Source: Streptomyces caeruleatus (GTDB lineage Bacteria; Actinomycetota; Actinomycetes; Streptomycetales; Streptomycetaceae). Taken from it: a stretch of 57,411 nt of DNA. The notes beneath the pieces were generated by a model, which saw only the letters and a program-made list of their open reading frames with translations, was not told the DNA's origin and did not search any database. Position 1 is the first letter of the stretch. Each line of letters begins with the position of its first letter. Location: positions 1 to 57,411 of the forward strand of contig NZ_KQ948946.1 in NCBI RefSeq assembly GCF_001514235.1, given 5' to 3'. Made by a program: the position numbers and the translations under genes. This document shows, piece by piece, positions 48,420 through 57,368 of the stretch.

Positions 48420-49009
48420 CGGAACCTCACCATGGCGGCGCCGCCACCGAACCGTGCGGCGAGCCGCTCGCGCAGGTAGCTCGGCAGCTCCATCGTGGTG
48501 ATCAGCCCGGAGTCCCCGTAGGTGACGGAGTAGTCGCCGATCCGCTCCGAACGGATGTCGGCGGCGGCCAGGCCGGCGCCCTCCGGGTCGGCCCGGAAGT
48601 CGGTCAGCGCGGTCGCCGTGATCCGGCACACCAGGTCGACGATGTCCGAGGGCACCGGATCCAGGCCGTGCGTCTGGACGACCTCGACCTCCGACGGGCC
48701 GCAGTCCGGCGACCAGCCGCACGCCCGCCACAGGCGGTGCGAGCGCAGCCGCCAGTCGGCGACCGCCTCGCCGTCCAACTCGACCGAGGCGACCGACAGG
48801 ATCGGCAGCCCCGGCAGGGTCAGCCACTCGGAGGCCGGCCCTTCCAGGACGACGGTGGACGTGGTCTGCGAGATCGGTACGCCGGCGGCCTCACGGACCG
48901 CGGTGGAGGCGACGTCGAGGTAGGTCTCAACGACGGGTTCCTCCTCCGCGGTCACGTCCAGGCCGCGCGTGGTGAGGTCGGCGAGAGTCGCCAGGGGATC
49001 GAGCGCCAT
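48416..49009 (-). CDS. Head-tail connector (gp6-like) protein
   Basis: From the ATG at 49009, preferred over the ATG at 49015 because the G-rich ribosome-binding site would otherwise be too close, this is 197 residues: MALDPLATLADLTTRGLDVT, VETYLDVASTAVREAAGVPI, DPVPSDIVDLVCRITATALTDF and a C-terminal FGGGAAMVRFR. It resembles HK97 gp6-type connector proteins. Confidence 0.82.
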   Translation of the reverse strand: MALDPLATLADLTTRGLDVTAEEEPVVETYLDVASTAVREAAGVPISQTTSTVVLEGPASEWLTLPGLPILSVASVELDGEAVADWRLRSHRLWRACGWSPDCGPSEVEVVQTHGLDPVPSDIVDLVCRITATALTDFRADPEGAGLAAADIRSERIGDYSVTYGDSGLITTMELPSYLRERLAARFGGGAAMVRFR

Positions 49010-49028
49010 GGCCATCCCCCCTTTCTGG

Positions 49029-49496
49029 TCAGCCGACCATGGCGATCAGGTCGTCCTTGGTGTACGCCTCGGCGTCCTCGCGGGACAGGAGTCCCTTGCG
49101 GACGATGTGGTCGATCCACTCCGCCTTGGGTGCGTCCTCGTCCGGCCGCCCGTCGCTGGGCGCCGCTGGGGTGGGCTTCTCGGGCAGCTCTTGCAGCTGC
49201 GCCTTGGTCATCGCCTCGGCGTCCGTTTCGGGGATGGCGTGCGTGGCCATGGCCCACAGGACCCAGTCGTCCTTGCTCGCCCGCGCGCCCGGGCGGGGAA
49301 CGGCACCCTCGGTGAGAGCACTGCCCTGCTCGGCCGCCGGGCCCGGTGCCGGGGCGGCGCCGGAGTAGGGGGAGCCGTCCTTGTTGACGCGTTTGATCTG
49401 GCCCTTGGCGAGCCGATCCGCGATTGCCTCGGGCAGGGGCAGGTCCATCACGAAGATGGCCCCGCCCTCCCCGCGCACATAGATCGTCTCGGCCAT
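49029..49496 (-). CDS. Phage head-region protein with two short helical repeats
   Basis: The 155-aa protein (MAETIYVRGEGGAIFVMDLP) has a Pro/Ala-rich linker and two similar short segments: one with DAEAMTKAQLQELP and one with DAEAYTKDDLIAMV, each preceded by a short helix. Such helix-extended-helix motifs (HeH/LEM, SAP or Rho-N-like) usually bind nucleic acid. The family is not recognised, and this could instead be a simple interaction repeat. It lies between the capsid-adjacent gene and the connector. Confidence 0.7.
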   Translation of the reverse strand: MAETIYVRGEGGAIFVMDLPLPEAIADRLAKGQIKRVNKDGSPYSGAAPAPGPAAEQGSALTEGAVPRPGARASKDDWVLWAMATHAIPETDAEAMTKAQLQELPEKPTPAAPSDGRPDEDAPKAEWIDHIVRKGLLSREDAEAYTKDDLIAMVG

Positions 49497-49497
49497 G

Positions 49498-49869
49498 TCA
49501 GGTGTTCCTCGCGACCTTCAGGACGGTGACCGTGCCGGTCGTGGTCGTCGATTCGAAGATCATCGAGCCGTCCGACTGCACGAACCGGCCGGACTCGAAC
49601 GGGCCGATGAACTCGGCCGTGCCGAACGCCACGGAGACGGTGAGGTCGCCCTGCCCGGCGGCCAGCGCGGGAGGGGAGTCACCCGCCTTCACCGTGAACG
49701 TGAGCGCGGTGTCGTCGTCGGTGTTCGTCACGCGGAGCACCGTGAGCTCCGGGAACGCGTTGGCCAGCTGCATGTTGTTCGTCGGCGCGGCCACGAGCGT
49801 CGTGCCGGCGGGCTGGGTGACGTTGTCGTTCGCCACCAGATTCGTGTAACTGAGCGCGGTTGTCGCCAT
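49498..49869 (-). CDS. Phage head decoration-like protein
   Basis: This 123-aa protein begins TTALSYTNLVANDNVTQPAG and is beta-rich and Thr-rich (LTVLRVTNTDDDTALTFTV, FVQSDGSMIFESTTTTGTV). It sits directly after the major capsid gene. The position and composition fit a capsid decoration protein, with no specific family recognised. Confidence 0.72.
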   Translation of the reverse strand: MATTALSYTNLVANDNVTQPAGTTLVAAPTNNMQLANAFPELTVLRVTNTDDDTALTFTVKAGDSPPALAAGQGDLTVSVAFGTAEFIGPFESGRFVQSDGSMIFESTTTTGTVTVLKVARNT

Positions 49870-49884
49870 GGTTCAGGTCTCCGA

Positions 49885-50748
49885 TCAGGCGGCGGGGTTG
49901 ATGAACGCGGCGGCCAGGTGGTCCGGGCGGATGACCTTCGCGCCGTACAGGGCCAGGCCCTTGACCGCGTCCTCGAACCCGTTCTCCGGGCGGTAGGCCT
50001 CGGTCTTGTTGATCTGCTCGGCGAAGGTGACGGCCTCCTTCACGCCGGCCTGGACGACCGTGGTGTCACCGGTCGGCACGGGGCAGTTGTTCGACTCGTA
50101 GATGTCGAAGCCGGCCGCCCGACCGACGAACCCGTTGCGCAGTCCCTGGTCCGTGCCCGCCGCGTCGGCCTTCACGAACCGGTCGTCCTTCAGCAGCGAC
50201 GCGTAGAACTCCGGCGGCACGATGACGTACCGGCCCATCTTCGGCACGTTCGCCTTGGACAGCTTCGTGCGCAACGGCACCAGGACGTCGTCGTAGGCGT
50301 CCGTCGGCGTGGTGTACGTGTCGACCGGCGAGCCGACCACGTTCAGGAAGTTCGCGGACTGGATCTGCGTGTACAGCCCGGCCACGTACTGGTCGATCGT
50401 GTCGGCGAGCGCGTAGGCGGCCTCGCTCATCGCCTGCGGGATGAGGTTGGACTTGGCCTGCCGCTTGTCGACGTCGTCGATCGAGAACGCCCAGTACTTC
50501 GACTGGTCCACCAGCAGCGTGCGCTGGCCGGTGGTCAGGTTCTCCGGGGTGATCGTCGTCGACCCGGGAGTGTAGGTGCCGACCGACGGCCGGGACACCG
50601 ACGTGATGCGGACAGTGTCGCCCGCCTCCGCGATCTCGCCCTCGTAGTCGCGGTTGACCACGGTGGGGCTCGCGTAGATGAGCTCCTTGCGGGTCGCGAC
50701 GAGCAGCCGCGAGCTCCAGATTTCGGGAACGAAGTTCCGCACGGTCAT
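49885..50748 (-). CDS. Major capsid protein
   Basis: The 287-aa protein (MTVRNFVPEIWSSRLLVATR, NRDYEGEIAEAGDTVRITS, ADTIDQYVAGLYTQIQS, KMGRYVIVPPEFYASLLKDD, YGAKVIRPDHLAAAFINPAA) is of the P22-coat/HK97-fold type common in Streptomyces and mycobacterial siphoviruses. It follows a scaffold gene and no protease domain is present, so assembly is probably scaffold-driven. High expression is expected. Confidence 0.92.
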   Translation of the reverse strand: MTVRNFVPEIWSSRLLVATRKELIYASPTVVNRDYEGEIAEAGDTVRITSVSRPSVGTYTPGSTTITPENLTTGQRTLLVDQSKYWAFSIDDVDKRQAKSNLIPQAMSEAAYALADTIDQYVAGLYTQIQSANFLNVVGSPVDTYTTPTDAYDDVLVPLRTKLSKANVPKMGRYVIVPPEFYASLLKDDRFVKADAAGTDQGLRNGFVGRAAGFDIYESNNCPVPTGDTTVVQAGVKEAVTFAEQINKTEAYRPENGFEDAVKGLALYGAKVIRPDHLAAAFINPAA

Positions 50749-50763
50749 GGGTGTGCCTCCTGG

Positions 50764-51528
50764 CTACTTGCCCGCCATGAGGTCGTCGAGCCGCCCGTCG
50801 ATACGGGCCTTGTCGATCGCCTCAGGGGTCATGGATTTCAGGTCCTGCTGGGTGAGCTGCTTCGGCCGGGACGCCTTGCGCGCTGCTCCGCCGTCGCCGG
50901 TGCCCTGGAACCTCTTTGCCGTTGCGGCTGCCAGGTAGGGCTTGGACTTGAGGAGATCCGTGATGGCCTCCTCAACCTCCTCGGGGTCGATCTCGCCGTC
51001 CTCGCCCACCTCGAACTGGTCGAGGTCGAGGAACGTCATCGCATCCTTCGGGTCCGCGAGACGGCCCTTGGCCGCGGCCCGGATCTCGGCCTTGAGGATG
51101 CGGTCGTTGGCCTTGGCCATCGCGTCGGTCTCCGCCTTGCGGCGGGCCTGCTCGGCGTCGTCGGCGCCGTCCTTCTCCGCGAGGGCCCGTTCCAACTCCC
51201 GCCGCTTGTCGCGCTCGGTGCGCCACTTGCCCTTCATGGAGGCGAGCGCGCGCTTGCCCTTGTCGCCGAGCTCGTCGGCGCCCTCGGGGTCCGCGTCGTC
51301 GTCCGCGCTGCCGTCGCTGTCGTCGGCGCCAGAGTCGTCCTGGTCGTCCGAGGCGTTCCCGCTGTCGTCGCCCTGGTCGTCGGCGTCGCCGTCCTGGTCC
51401 TCGTCCTCGGCGCCGCCGAGGATCGGCCAGACCGGGTACAGCTCGCTGTCGTCCTCGCCGGGGCGGGCCTTGCGCCAGCCCAGCGCGCGGGCGCCGGTGC
51501 GCGGGTGTACGGGCAGGGGTGCGTGCAT
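50764..51528 (-). CDS. Capsid scaffold protein
   Basis: The 254-aa protein has a short N-terminal head, a very acidic stretch (residues about 40-90: DQGDDSGNASDDQDDSGADD), then a helical, charged coiled coil (RTERDKRRELERALAEKD, ARRKAETDAMAKANDR) and a basic C-terminus (RPKQLTQQDLKSMTPEA). This is the typical layout of phage scaffolding proteins. It lies just before the capsid gene in transcription order. Confidence 0.87.
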   Translation of the reverse strand: MHAPLPVHPRTGARALGWRKARPGEDDSELYPVWPILGGAEDEDQDGDADDQGDDSGNASDDQDDSGADDSDGSADDDADPEGADELGDKGKRALASMKGKWRTERDKRRELERALAEKDGADDAEQARRKAETDAMAKANDRILKAEIRAAAKGRLADPKDAMTFLDLDQFEVGEDGEIDPEEVEEAITDLLKSKPYLAAATAKRFQGTGDGGAARKASRPKQLTQQDLKSMTPEAIDKARIDGRLDDLMAGK

Positions 51529-51578
51529 GATGTGTCTCCCGTTGCGGGGTAAGGGACCGGGCGTTGCGCGCGGTCAGA

Positions 51579-52544
51579 TCAGGCGATGAAGCCGTGCCGG
51601 GTCAGCAGGCGCACCGCGTGGTCGCGGTCGTCGGCGAGCCGGTAGATCTCCTCCGGCATGAGCCGCGGAGTCTGCGAGACGCGGTAGCGCTGGCCCTGCA
51701 CCTTCTGAAGGTTCTTCAGGCGGGACCCTGCGAAGCCGCGGGACGTGATGCCCTCGGACGTGGCCTGCACTCGTCGGCCGAACACGGTCGCCGAAGTCAT
51801 GCCCCGGCGGGCGTTGACGACCTGCGCGATGTCCGCGCCGTCCTCGATCGCCTTCGCTCCGGCCTGCCCGAACGTCTTGCGGCGCTCGGCGGGCGACATC
51901 GCGTCGAAGATCTCTTCGGGGCTGGTGGCCGTCGGCCGGTGGTCGGCCGTGACCGGGTCCATCGAGCACTTGCACTTCGGGTGACGCTGGAACGCGCGGG
52001 ACACCGACGACTCGACGCCGCCGAGGATGATGCACCGGTTGCAGGCGCCGGCCTCCACCACGCGCACGTAGGACTTGATGGCCGGCCGGGACACCATGGC
52101 GACCTGGTCGGCGACCCTGCCCGCGTCCGCCACCGCGGTCTGCACGATCACGTCCAGGAGTGCCTGACCGCTGAACATCGCCTGGGCGATAGGCCTGCCC
52201 GCGGTGACCAGCCGAAGCGCGGCCCACATCGGCGCCATCAGCACGCTCGCGAGCGGCCGCCCGCCGCCGTCGACACCGGCCAGCGCAGCAGGCACCAGGC
52301 GTCCGGACTCCGGCTGTTCGGGATCCGCGCCGAGCAGCCCCTCAAGCCACGGCTCAGCGCCGCGCGCGGCGGCCAACTGCCCGGCGGCGACGAGCGCCAC
52401 GGTGCGGGTAAGGAGACCGAGCCACGACGTGTAGATGTTGTCGCGGTCCAGGTCGTGCCACACGCTGCGGGCCGCGCGCCCAGTCGCCTCGACGAGACGA
52501 GCACGGGCCTCCATGTGAGCGACCGCGTCCGGGGTCGGGCTCAT
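51579..52544 (-). CDS. MuF-like phage minor head protein
   Basis: The 321-aa protein has a helical N-terminal half and the MuF-like core: EAGACNRCIILGG, FQRHPKCKCSMDPV and MTSATVFGRRVQ. The CxxC and CKC clusters probably bind zinc. MuF proteins associate with the portal and are ejected or help DNA packaging. No toxin domain follows, unlike the polymorphic MuF fusions: the protein ends at HAVRLLTRHGFIA. Its start overlaps the portal stop. Confidence 0.87.
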   Translation of the reverse strand: MSPTPDAVAHMEARARLVEATGRAARSVWHDLDRDNIYTSWLGLLTRTVALVAAGQLAAARGAEPWLEGLLGADPEQPESGRLVPAALAGVDGGGRPLASVLMAPMWAALRLVTAGRPIAQAMFSGQALLDVIVQTAVADAGRVADQVAMVSRPAIKSYVRVVEAGACNRCIILGGVESSVSRAFQRHPKCKCSMDPVTADHRPTATSPEEIFDAMSPAERRKTFGQAGAKAIEDGADIAQVVNARRGMTSATVFGRRVQATSEGITSRGFAGSRLKNLQKVQGQRYRVSQTPRLMPEEIYRLADDRDHAVRLLTRHGFIA

Positions 52545-54037
52545 GCCGCGGCCTCCGAGTCCTCCAGCTCATCCGGGTCCTCGCCCTCCGCGTCCGGGTC
52601 GTCCTCACCGGGAGGCTCGGGCGTCCCGGCGGTCAGGGTGCGCGTGATCTCGGCGACGGGGTCCATCTCCATCTCCCGCTCCCGCATCTTCACGACCTCG
52701 GCCACCTCGGTCGGCGTGAGCCCGTACCGCAGGGCCAGCCACTCGAAGGGGAACCCGAGCTGCTTCATCTTCAGCAGCGCGTCCGCCATCTGCGCGTGCG
52801 AGCGGGACTCGGTATCGGCCCACAGCACGCGGCCCGAGCGCAGCGCCTCGGCCTTGGCGTCCTCGCCCTTGGCGAGGGCGATCAGCCGGGCCACCTCGCG
52901 CAGGCCCTGCCCGTACCAGAGGATCTTTTCGTCGCACCGCTTCACCAGGCCGGTCTCTGCGGCGAGCAGCGCGCCCTCGGCGAGGTTGGCCATCTTCCCG
53001 ATCAGGTAGTGCTGCGGGGTGCGGGACTGCGCGGCGAGGTGGCCGACGGCAACCTCCAGGATCCCGGTGTACATGGCCAGGTTCGCGGCCGGCCACGAGT
53101 CGATCCGGGCATCCTTGCCGGTGATCCACGCGACCCGGTCCACCATGAACTTGTCGAGGTCGACGGGCTGCTGTCCGATGATCTCGCCTGCGCTGTTCAG
53201 CTTCGGGATCATCGGGCGTTCCGCGCCCATGACGACACGCTGCGGGAACGAGGCCGCGTCGCTCGCGGTGAACAGCTGCGCCCACACCAGGTTGATCGCA
53301 TCCTGCATCGCGACGACGCCACCGACGTCGCTGATCGGATCCTCGACGAGCATCGGCTTGTTGGGGAGCTCCACCATCGGGACGACGAGCATGGGGTTCG
53401 GCTGCGGGTTCGGCTCGTCGCCCATGTCCCGCGGCCGCCACGTCTTCAGCTCCTCGTCGACGTCGGCCATCTGCGGGGACTTGTCCTGCTGCGCGAGCGG
53501 GCGGCAGAACTTCCACACCTCGTCCTTCAGGTACAGCGTGGCGAAGTCCTGGTTGCCGTCTTGCCAGCGCTTCAGTGCCGCCCTGCGGTTCCGGCGCGAG
53601 CCGGGCTCGTAGGCGACGATCGACTGCGACGCGTCCTCGAAGGTGACGACGGGCATGTCCGGGTCGTCGGGGTCACCCCACACCAGCACGAAGCAGCGCG
53701 CCCCCGTCACAGCGCCGAGGAACCCGAGCTGGCTGTCGGCGTCGAGGCCGTTGACCTGCCACACCCGCCACAGATCCTTGTCGGCCTGCGTCTCGCCGTC
53801 GGCCAGGAAGCCGGTCACGGTCAGCCGCTCGACCGGACTGTCCGCAACGACCTGGGTCCAGTTGTCGCTGAAGTCCTTGTAGCGCGCGCCGTGGAACTTC
53901 GCGAACTCCGGCGACGCGAACTTCAGCGGGTGGTCGCCTCGGTAGTAGGCGTTGTACCGGTCGATCGGTCCTCGCCGGCGGATCAGTTCGTTCTCCAGCA
54001 GCGCGACCAGCTGGAGAGCCTGCCCCTCCGTAGCCAT
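52541..54037 (-). CDS. Portal protein (SPP1 gp6 type)
   Basis: From the ATG at 54037 (GAGGAGGGCCTG before it), 498 residues: LVALLENELIRRRGPIDRYN, YYRGDHPLKFASPEFAKFHG, LGAVTGARCFVLVWGDPDDP, NLVWAQLFTASDAASFPQR, KDARIDSWPAANLAMYTG and an acidic C-terminal tail. This matches Phage_prot_Gp6 portal proteins. It overlaps the MuF gene by 4 bp and follows terminase after 10 bp. Confidence 0.93.
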   Translation of the reverse strand: MATEGQALQLVALLENELIRRRGPIDRYNAYYRGDHPLKFASPEFAKFHGARYKDFSDNWTQVVADSPVERLTVTGFLADGETQADKDLWRVWQVNGLDADSQLGFLGAVTGARCFVLVWGDPDDPDMPVVTFEDASQSIVAYEPGSRRNRRAALKRWQDGNQDFATLYLKDEVWKFCRPLAQQDKSPQMADVDEELKTWRPRDMGDEPNPQPNPMLVVPMVELPNKPMLVEDPISDVGGVVAMQDAINLVWAQLFTASDAASFPQRVVMGAERPMIPKLNSAGEIIGQQPVDLDKFMVDRVAWITGKDARIDSWPAANLAMYTGILEVAVGHLAAQSRTPQHYLIGKMANLAEGALLAAETGLVKRCDEKILWYGQGLREVARLIALAKGEDAKAEALRSGRVLWADTESRSHAQMADALLKMKQLGFPFEWLALRYGLTPTEVAEVVKMREREMEMDPVAEITRTLTAGTPEPPGEDDPDAEGEDPDELEDSEAAA

Positions 54038-54047
54038 CAGGCCCTCC

Positions 54048-55700
54048 TCAACCGCCGTAGTAGTAGGACACGGTGCGCTCGGCCAGACCCGCGGCGATGA
54101 CATCGCCCAGCGCCTCGTGCGCCAGGACGCTGGTGACCGTGGCGTCGATCTTCTGGACGGGACTTGCCTTACGCAGGACGTACCGGTCCATCGGCCGCGC
54201 GGCCGCGCGGGTGTTCTCGATATGCGACTGGGTGATCGGGCACCCGTCATGCGTGAAGGCGGCACCCGTGGCGTTGCGCTTCAGCACGTCCGTTCTCAGC
54301 CGCTCGCACGCCGCGTGCATCTGGACGATGCGGCGGGTGTGCCAGCGGATCACCCGTTCCTCGCCGTACTCGTCGACCCACTCGTCGACCTCGGTCTCCC
54401 AGTACGGCGGATCCGCGTACAGCCGGACCACGTCGTACCGGCGCATCACCTGGTTCATCGCCGCCCGCACTTCGGCGCGCGGCACCTGGCCGTCGTAGTC
54501 GGCGGGGTTCCAGATCGTCGGCGCATCGTCCGGCCCGTACAGCGGCGTGAACTGGTAGCCGTCCATCGTTTCTGCGCGCAGCGCGGTCCAGTCGTCCACG
54601 TCCGAGCCATCGAACCCGAGCACGATGCGCGTCATCGGAGGCACACGACGCCGCTTCGCCTTGGTCGCCCACTTCGCGCCGTCCAGCCAGGACGCCGTAC
54701 CGGCCACGCACCGGTTGCCGAAGAACCGTTCGGCCTGCGCCGGGTCCTTCTCCATGATCTCGGAAGCCTCGGCTTCGATGGCGTCGAGGTCGACGTGAGA
54801 CGAGCCCGCATAGACCGCGGCGTGGATCTTCCGGCGGTCCCGCTTGTTGCTGTACGACAGGGACTTCGGAGCCTCGGGGTGGTACTTGAAGATGTCCTTC
54901 GCCTTGGCCTCGTGCGTCGTCTGGGCGACCGAGGCCTCGGACGGATCCCACCCGTTCGTCGTCTCCATCGAGCGGCCGCCCATGCCGGCCGCGCCGCGGC
55001 GCTGGGTCTCGGCGGCCTTCCGCAACTTGTTCGCCGCGGTGTACAGGCCGGACTCGTCCTGCATGGCGAAGACGATCGGGTTGCCCAGCCGGGACAGCGC
55101 GGACGACGTGACCGTTTCGATCTTGCCGTCGTCGCCGACGCGGGTGAACTCCTCGCCCACCTTCATCAGCTCGCTGAGCGGGCCCTTCTTCACCATCGCC
55201 TGGAGCGGCCGGTAGACGTTGTCGACCTGCGACTCCGACGTGGCCATCAACTGGATCAGGGGAGTAGGCCACGGCGTACCCATCGGGTCGCCCGGCTCGT
55301 ACTCGTACCACCAGCCGCACCCGCACCCGTGGTCCGAGCACCGGTACCGCTCACCGCCGCGCGCCCACCCGTCGAACACGACCGGGCCGGCCGCCTCGGC
55401 GAGGACGATCGTCGCCGACCACGGCCCCTTGCCCGTCTTCTGCGGGGCCACGATCTGACTGCGCCGGTAGTGGAACGCGGAGGCGAACCGCCGCTCGCCG
55501 TTCTCCCGGTACGGATCGACGCCGGGCTTCACCCGGTAGTGGTTGGCCGTGCACCACAGCTGCCACGGGTACAGCTGCATGTCCTCGCCCGCGCGGAAGC
55601 CGTCCGGGACCGGGCAGTGGCGCTCGATCCAGTCGGGGACGATCCACAGGGTGGGGAAGTCGACGACGAACTCGGGCCCGGCGTCAGGCCCCTTCGCCAC
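54048..55700 (-). CDS. Terminase large subunit
   Basis: The 550-aa protein has the ATPase domain first: IVAPQKTGKGPWSATIVL (Walker-A-like), with WDP/AMQDESGLYT providing the acidic pair, then the RNase-H-like nuclease domain with VLGFDGSDVDDWTALRAE and YADPPYW. It cuts and pumps phage DNA. The protein starts at the GTG at 55700, inside the end of the small-subunit gene (17-bp overlap). Confidence 0.93.
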   Translation of the reverse strand: MAKGPDAGPEFVVDFPTLWIVPDWIERHCPVPDGFRAGEDMQLYPWQLWCTANHYRVKPGVDPYRENGERRFASAFHYRRSQIVAPQKTGKGPWSATIVLAEAAGPVVFDGWARGGERYRCSDHGCGCGWWYEYEPGDPMGTPWPTPLIQLMATSESQVDNVYRPLQAMVKKGPLSELMKVGEEFTRVGDDGKIETVTSSALSRLGNPIVFAMQDESGLYTAANKLRKAAETQRRGAAGMGGRSMETTNGWDPSEASVAQTTHEAKAKDIFKYHPEAPKSLSYSNKRDRRKIHAAVYAGSSHVDLDAIEAEASEIMEKDPAQAERFFGNRCVAGTASWLDGAKWATKAKRRRVPPMTRIVLGFDGSDVDDWTALRAETMDGYQFTPLYGPDDAPTIWNPADYDGQVPRAEVRAAMNQVMRRYDVVRLYADPPYWETEVDEWVDEYGEERVIRWHTRRIVQMHAACERLRTDVLKRNATGAAFTHDGCPITQSHIENTRAAARPMDRYVLRKASPVQKIDATVTSVLAHEALGDVIAAGLAERTVSYYYGG

Positions 55701-56166
55701 TGGGCACGACCTTCAGCCGGTCACGGGCCGACGGGCGCCGCGCGGCCGGGGCCGCGGTCTCCGCCGCTCCCTCGTCGTCGCCCTCCACTGCGGGGGCGAC
55801 CTTCCACCGGTTGCGGTTCATGCCCGCCACGCTCAGGCCTAGCGAGTCGAGGTACCCGCGCACCATCTTCTTCACGTCCACCCGGCCGTCGGCGCGCTCC
55901 GCCTCGGCGAGCGTCCGCGCGAACAGCGCGACCTCCAGCTCCTGCCCCATGTCCTCCCACGCCACGGCCTGCGGCTTCGCCCACAGCTCATCCCACAGAT
56001 CCAGCTCACGGTCGGACGGCGTAGTCAGCGGCCACTCGGGCGCCGGCGCCTGGCGGCCCTCGGCGGGCAGCGTCCGCCACCCGCCCTTGTCCTGGGACCT
56101 CGTGCTGCGCAGAGACCGAGGGTCCGGCGGCGGCCCGGAGACCGCGCGCGCTCCACCACGGGGCAT
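55684..56166 (-). CDS. Terminase small subunit (P27-like)
   Basis: From the ATG at 56166 this is 160 residues: MPRGGARAVSGPPPDPRSLR, QAPAPEWPLTTPSDRELDLW, ELEVALFARTLAEAERADG, RGYLDSLGLSVAGMNRNRW and a basic tail. The SxxGMNRNRW element is typical of P27-family/actinophage small terminases that bind the packaging site. The spacer between it and the HNH gene (56167-56326) is 160 bp and may hold the packaging site itself. Confidence 0.85.
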   Translation of the reverse strand: MPRGGARAVSGPPPDPRSLRSTRSQDKGGWRTLPAEGRQAPAPEWPLTTPSDRELDLWDELWAKPQAVAWEDMGQELEVALFARTLAEAERADGRVDVKKMVRGYLDSLGLSVAGMNRNRWKVAPAVEGDDEGAAETAAPAARRPSARDRLKVVPSGEGA

Positions 56167-56326
56167 GTCGATCACTCCTTCAACGCGCCGCATTGCGCAG
56201 CACCAAGCCGTCACCTTGCGTGACAGCGGGGACCCTCTGAACCCGACGGACCAGGCAGCGCCCTCCCCCGCGCTGTTCACCCCCGGGCCGGTTGGGGGTC
56301 ACCCCCCTGGGTCGCGTGACCGTGCG

Positions 56327-56680
56327 TCACGTTCCCCAGGTTTCGGCTGCGGTTTTGCGGGAGTGGTGCCGCTTGCTCATGGCCTGCCAGTTGCTCGGGT
56401 CGAAGCCGCGGGGACCGAGTGGTCCGAGGCCGTCGATGTGGTCGACCTCGGTGGCGAGGTCGCGCTGCAGCAGGGGGAGGGCAGCGCACTCGGTGCACTC
56501 GCACCAGGGATGGTCACGCAGGTACTCGGCGCTGGCCTTGCGCCATGCCGTGTTGTAGCCGCGCTGGTTGGGCTGGGGTCTGGCTGCTCGGGTCTTGGCC
56601 TGGCAGGCAGGGCAGCGCCCTCCTGGGGTGAGGGTGGGGCAACCAGGTGTGGGGCAGACCTGTAGCGCCTTACGCGCCAC
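56327..56680 (-). CDS. HNH endonuclease
   Basis: The 117-aa protein has two zinc-binding CxxC pairs (VCPTPGCPTL, GRCPACQAK), a further WCECTECAAL, and the HNH motif ATEVDHIDGLG with NWQAMSKRHHSRKT. Free-standing HNH proteins next to terminase are required for cohesive-end (cos) packaging in HK97-type phages. The overlap of 11 bp with the preceding small gene indicates an operon. Confidence 0.92.
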   Translation of the reverse strand: MARKALQVCPTPGCPTLTPGGRCPACQAKTRAARPQPNQRGYNTAWRKASAEYLRDHPWCECTECAALPLLQRDLATEVDHIDGLGPLGPRGFDPSNWQAMSKRHHSRKTAAETWGT

Positions 56681-56849
56681 GGGAGGTATGCGTGCGCGCC
56701 TGGACGGATACGTCGTGGCGGGGGATCCATCCTGTGTTCAGCCCGCACGGGCATGTGAGGCAGGCACGCCCTGTGGCCTCGCACCTGGCCCATCCGTCTA
56801 CGGGGGAGAGCTCTCGGATCTCGGCGACGACCTTGGGTGTGTGGATCAT
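56670..56849 (-). CDS. Small Cys-rich phage protein
   Basis: From the ATG at 56849 this is 59 residues: MIHTPKVVAEIRELSPVDGW, GRACLTCPCGLNTGW and a basic C-terminus (VSVQARTHTSRGA). CLTCPC suggests a zinc site. It overlaps the HNH gene by 11 bp. Another ATG lies five codons upstream. Family not recognised. Confidence 0.65.
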   Translation of the reverse strand: MIHTPKVVAEIRELSPVDGWARCEATGRACLTCPCGLNTGWIPRHDVSVQARTHTSRGA

Positions 56850-56860
56850 CGCGTCTCCTG

Positions 56861-57229
56861 TCATGGGCAGTTGATGGCGAGGTGTGGCCATGCGTCCGGC
56901 CATGCGTCCTGCGTCCCGCTGTGCGTCCTGTAGGCGTCCGGGTCGGCGTACCAGCGGGCTCGGCAGACGTACTGTGCGGCGTCTCGGCTGTGCGTGACCT
57001 TGAGGTAGTAGAGCTCGTATCCGGTGAGCGTCTTGGCCCGGTTGCGGATGGCGTCCTGGGCGTCCTGCTTGGTGGCGCCGGGGAGGATTAGGTCGGTGTG
57101 GCCGATGCGCGGGTGTCCGCCCTGGGGTTGGGACGCACGGGCGGCCGTGGTGCCGGCGTCCTGCTGGTTGGTCCCGCAGCTGGTGAGTGTGAGTGCGGCG
57201 ATGGCGGCCGCGATGGTGCGGAGACGCAT
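56861..57229 (-). CDS. Small phage-encoded lipoprotein
   Basis: The 122-aa product starts MRLRTIAAAIAALTLTSCGT, a signal peptide with lipobox LTSC, so it is probably lipidated at Cys18 and placed outside the membrane. The mature part contains YELYYLKVTHSRDAAQYVC and a second Cys near the C-terminus (AINCP), a possible disulfide. Prophage lipoproteins are often expressed in lysogens and can exclude other phages; here that is an inference. GGGGGAACC precedes the ATG. Confidence 0.7.
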   Translation of the reverse strand: MRLRTIAAAIAALTLTSCGTNQQDAGTTAARASQPQGGHPRIGHTDLILPGATKQDAQDAIRNRAKTLTGYELYYLKVTHSRDAAQYVCRARWYADPDAYRTHSGTQDAWPDAWPHLAINCP

Positions 57230-57332
57230 GGTTCCCCCTGTGCCTGCGTGGTGACTGTCCATCATGCGCAGGTGTGGGGGTGGGGTGTAAGCGGTGTGAC
57301 GAGGCTGTGACGGCGCCGTGTGGCTGGCACGA

Positions 57333-57368
57333 CGAAGCCCCGGCCGGGGGGACCGAGCCGGGGCTTCG
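57333..57368 (-). terminator. Terminator upstream of the prophage lipoprotein gene
   Basis: CGAAGCCCCGGC (57333-57344) and GCCGGGGCTTCG (57357-57368) are perfect 12-bp arms around 12 nt. It separates the lipoprotein gene from whatever lies beyond the window edge, so 57229 leftwards probably has its own promoter (57230-57332). The last 43 bases show no complete gene. Confidence 0.75.

Noticed and set aside
51579..52544. MuF gene carrying a polymorphic toxin domain
   Set aside because: After the MuF-like core only about 120 residues follow, with no toxin motif, and there is no immunity gene next to it.
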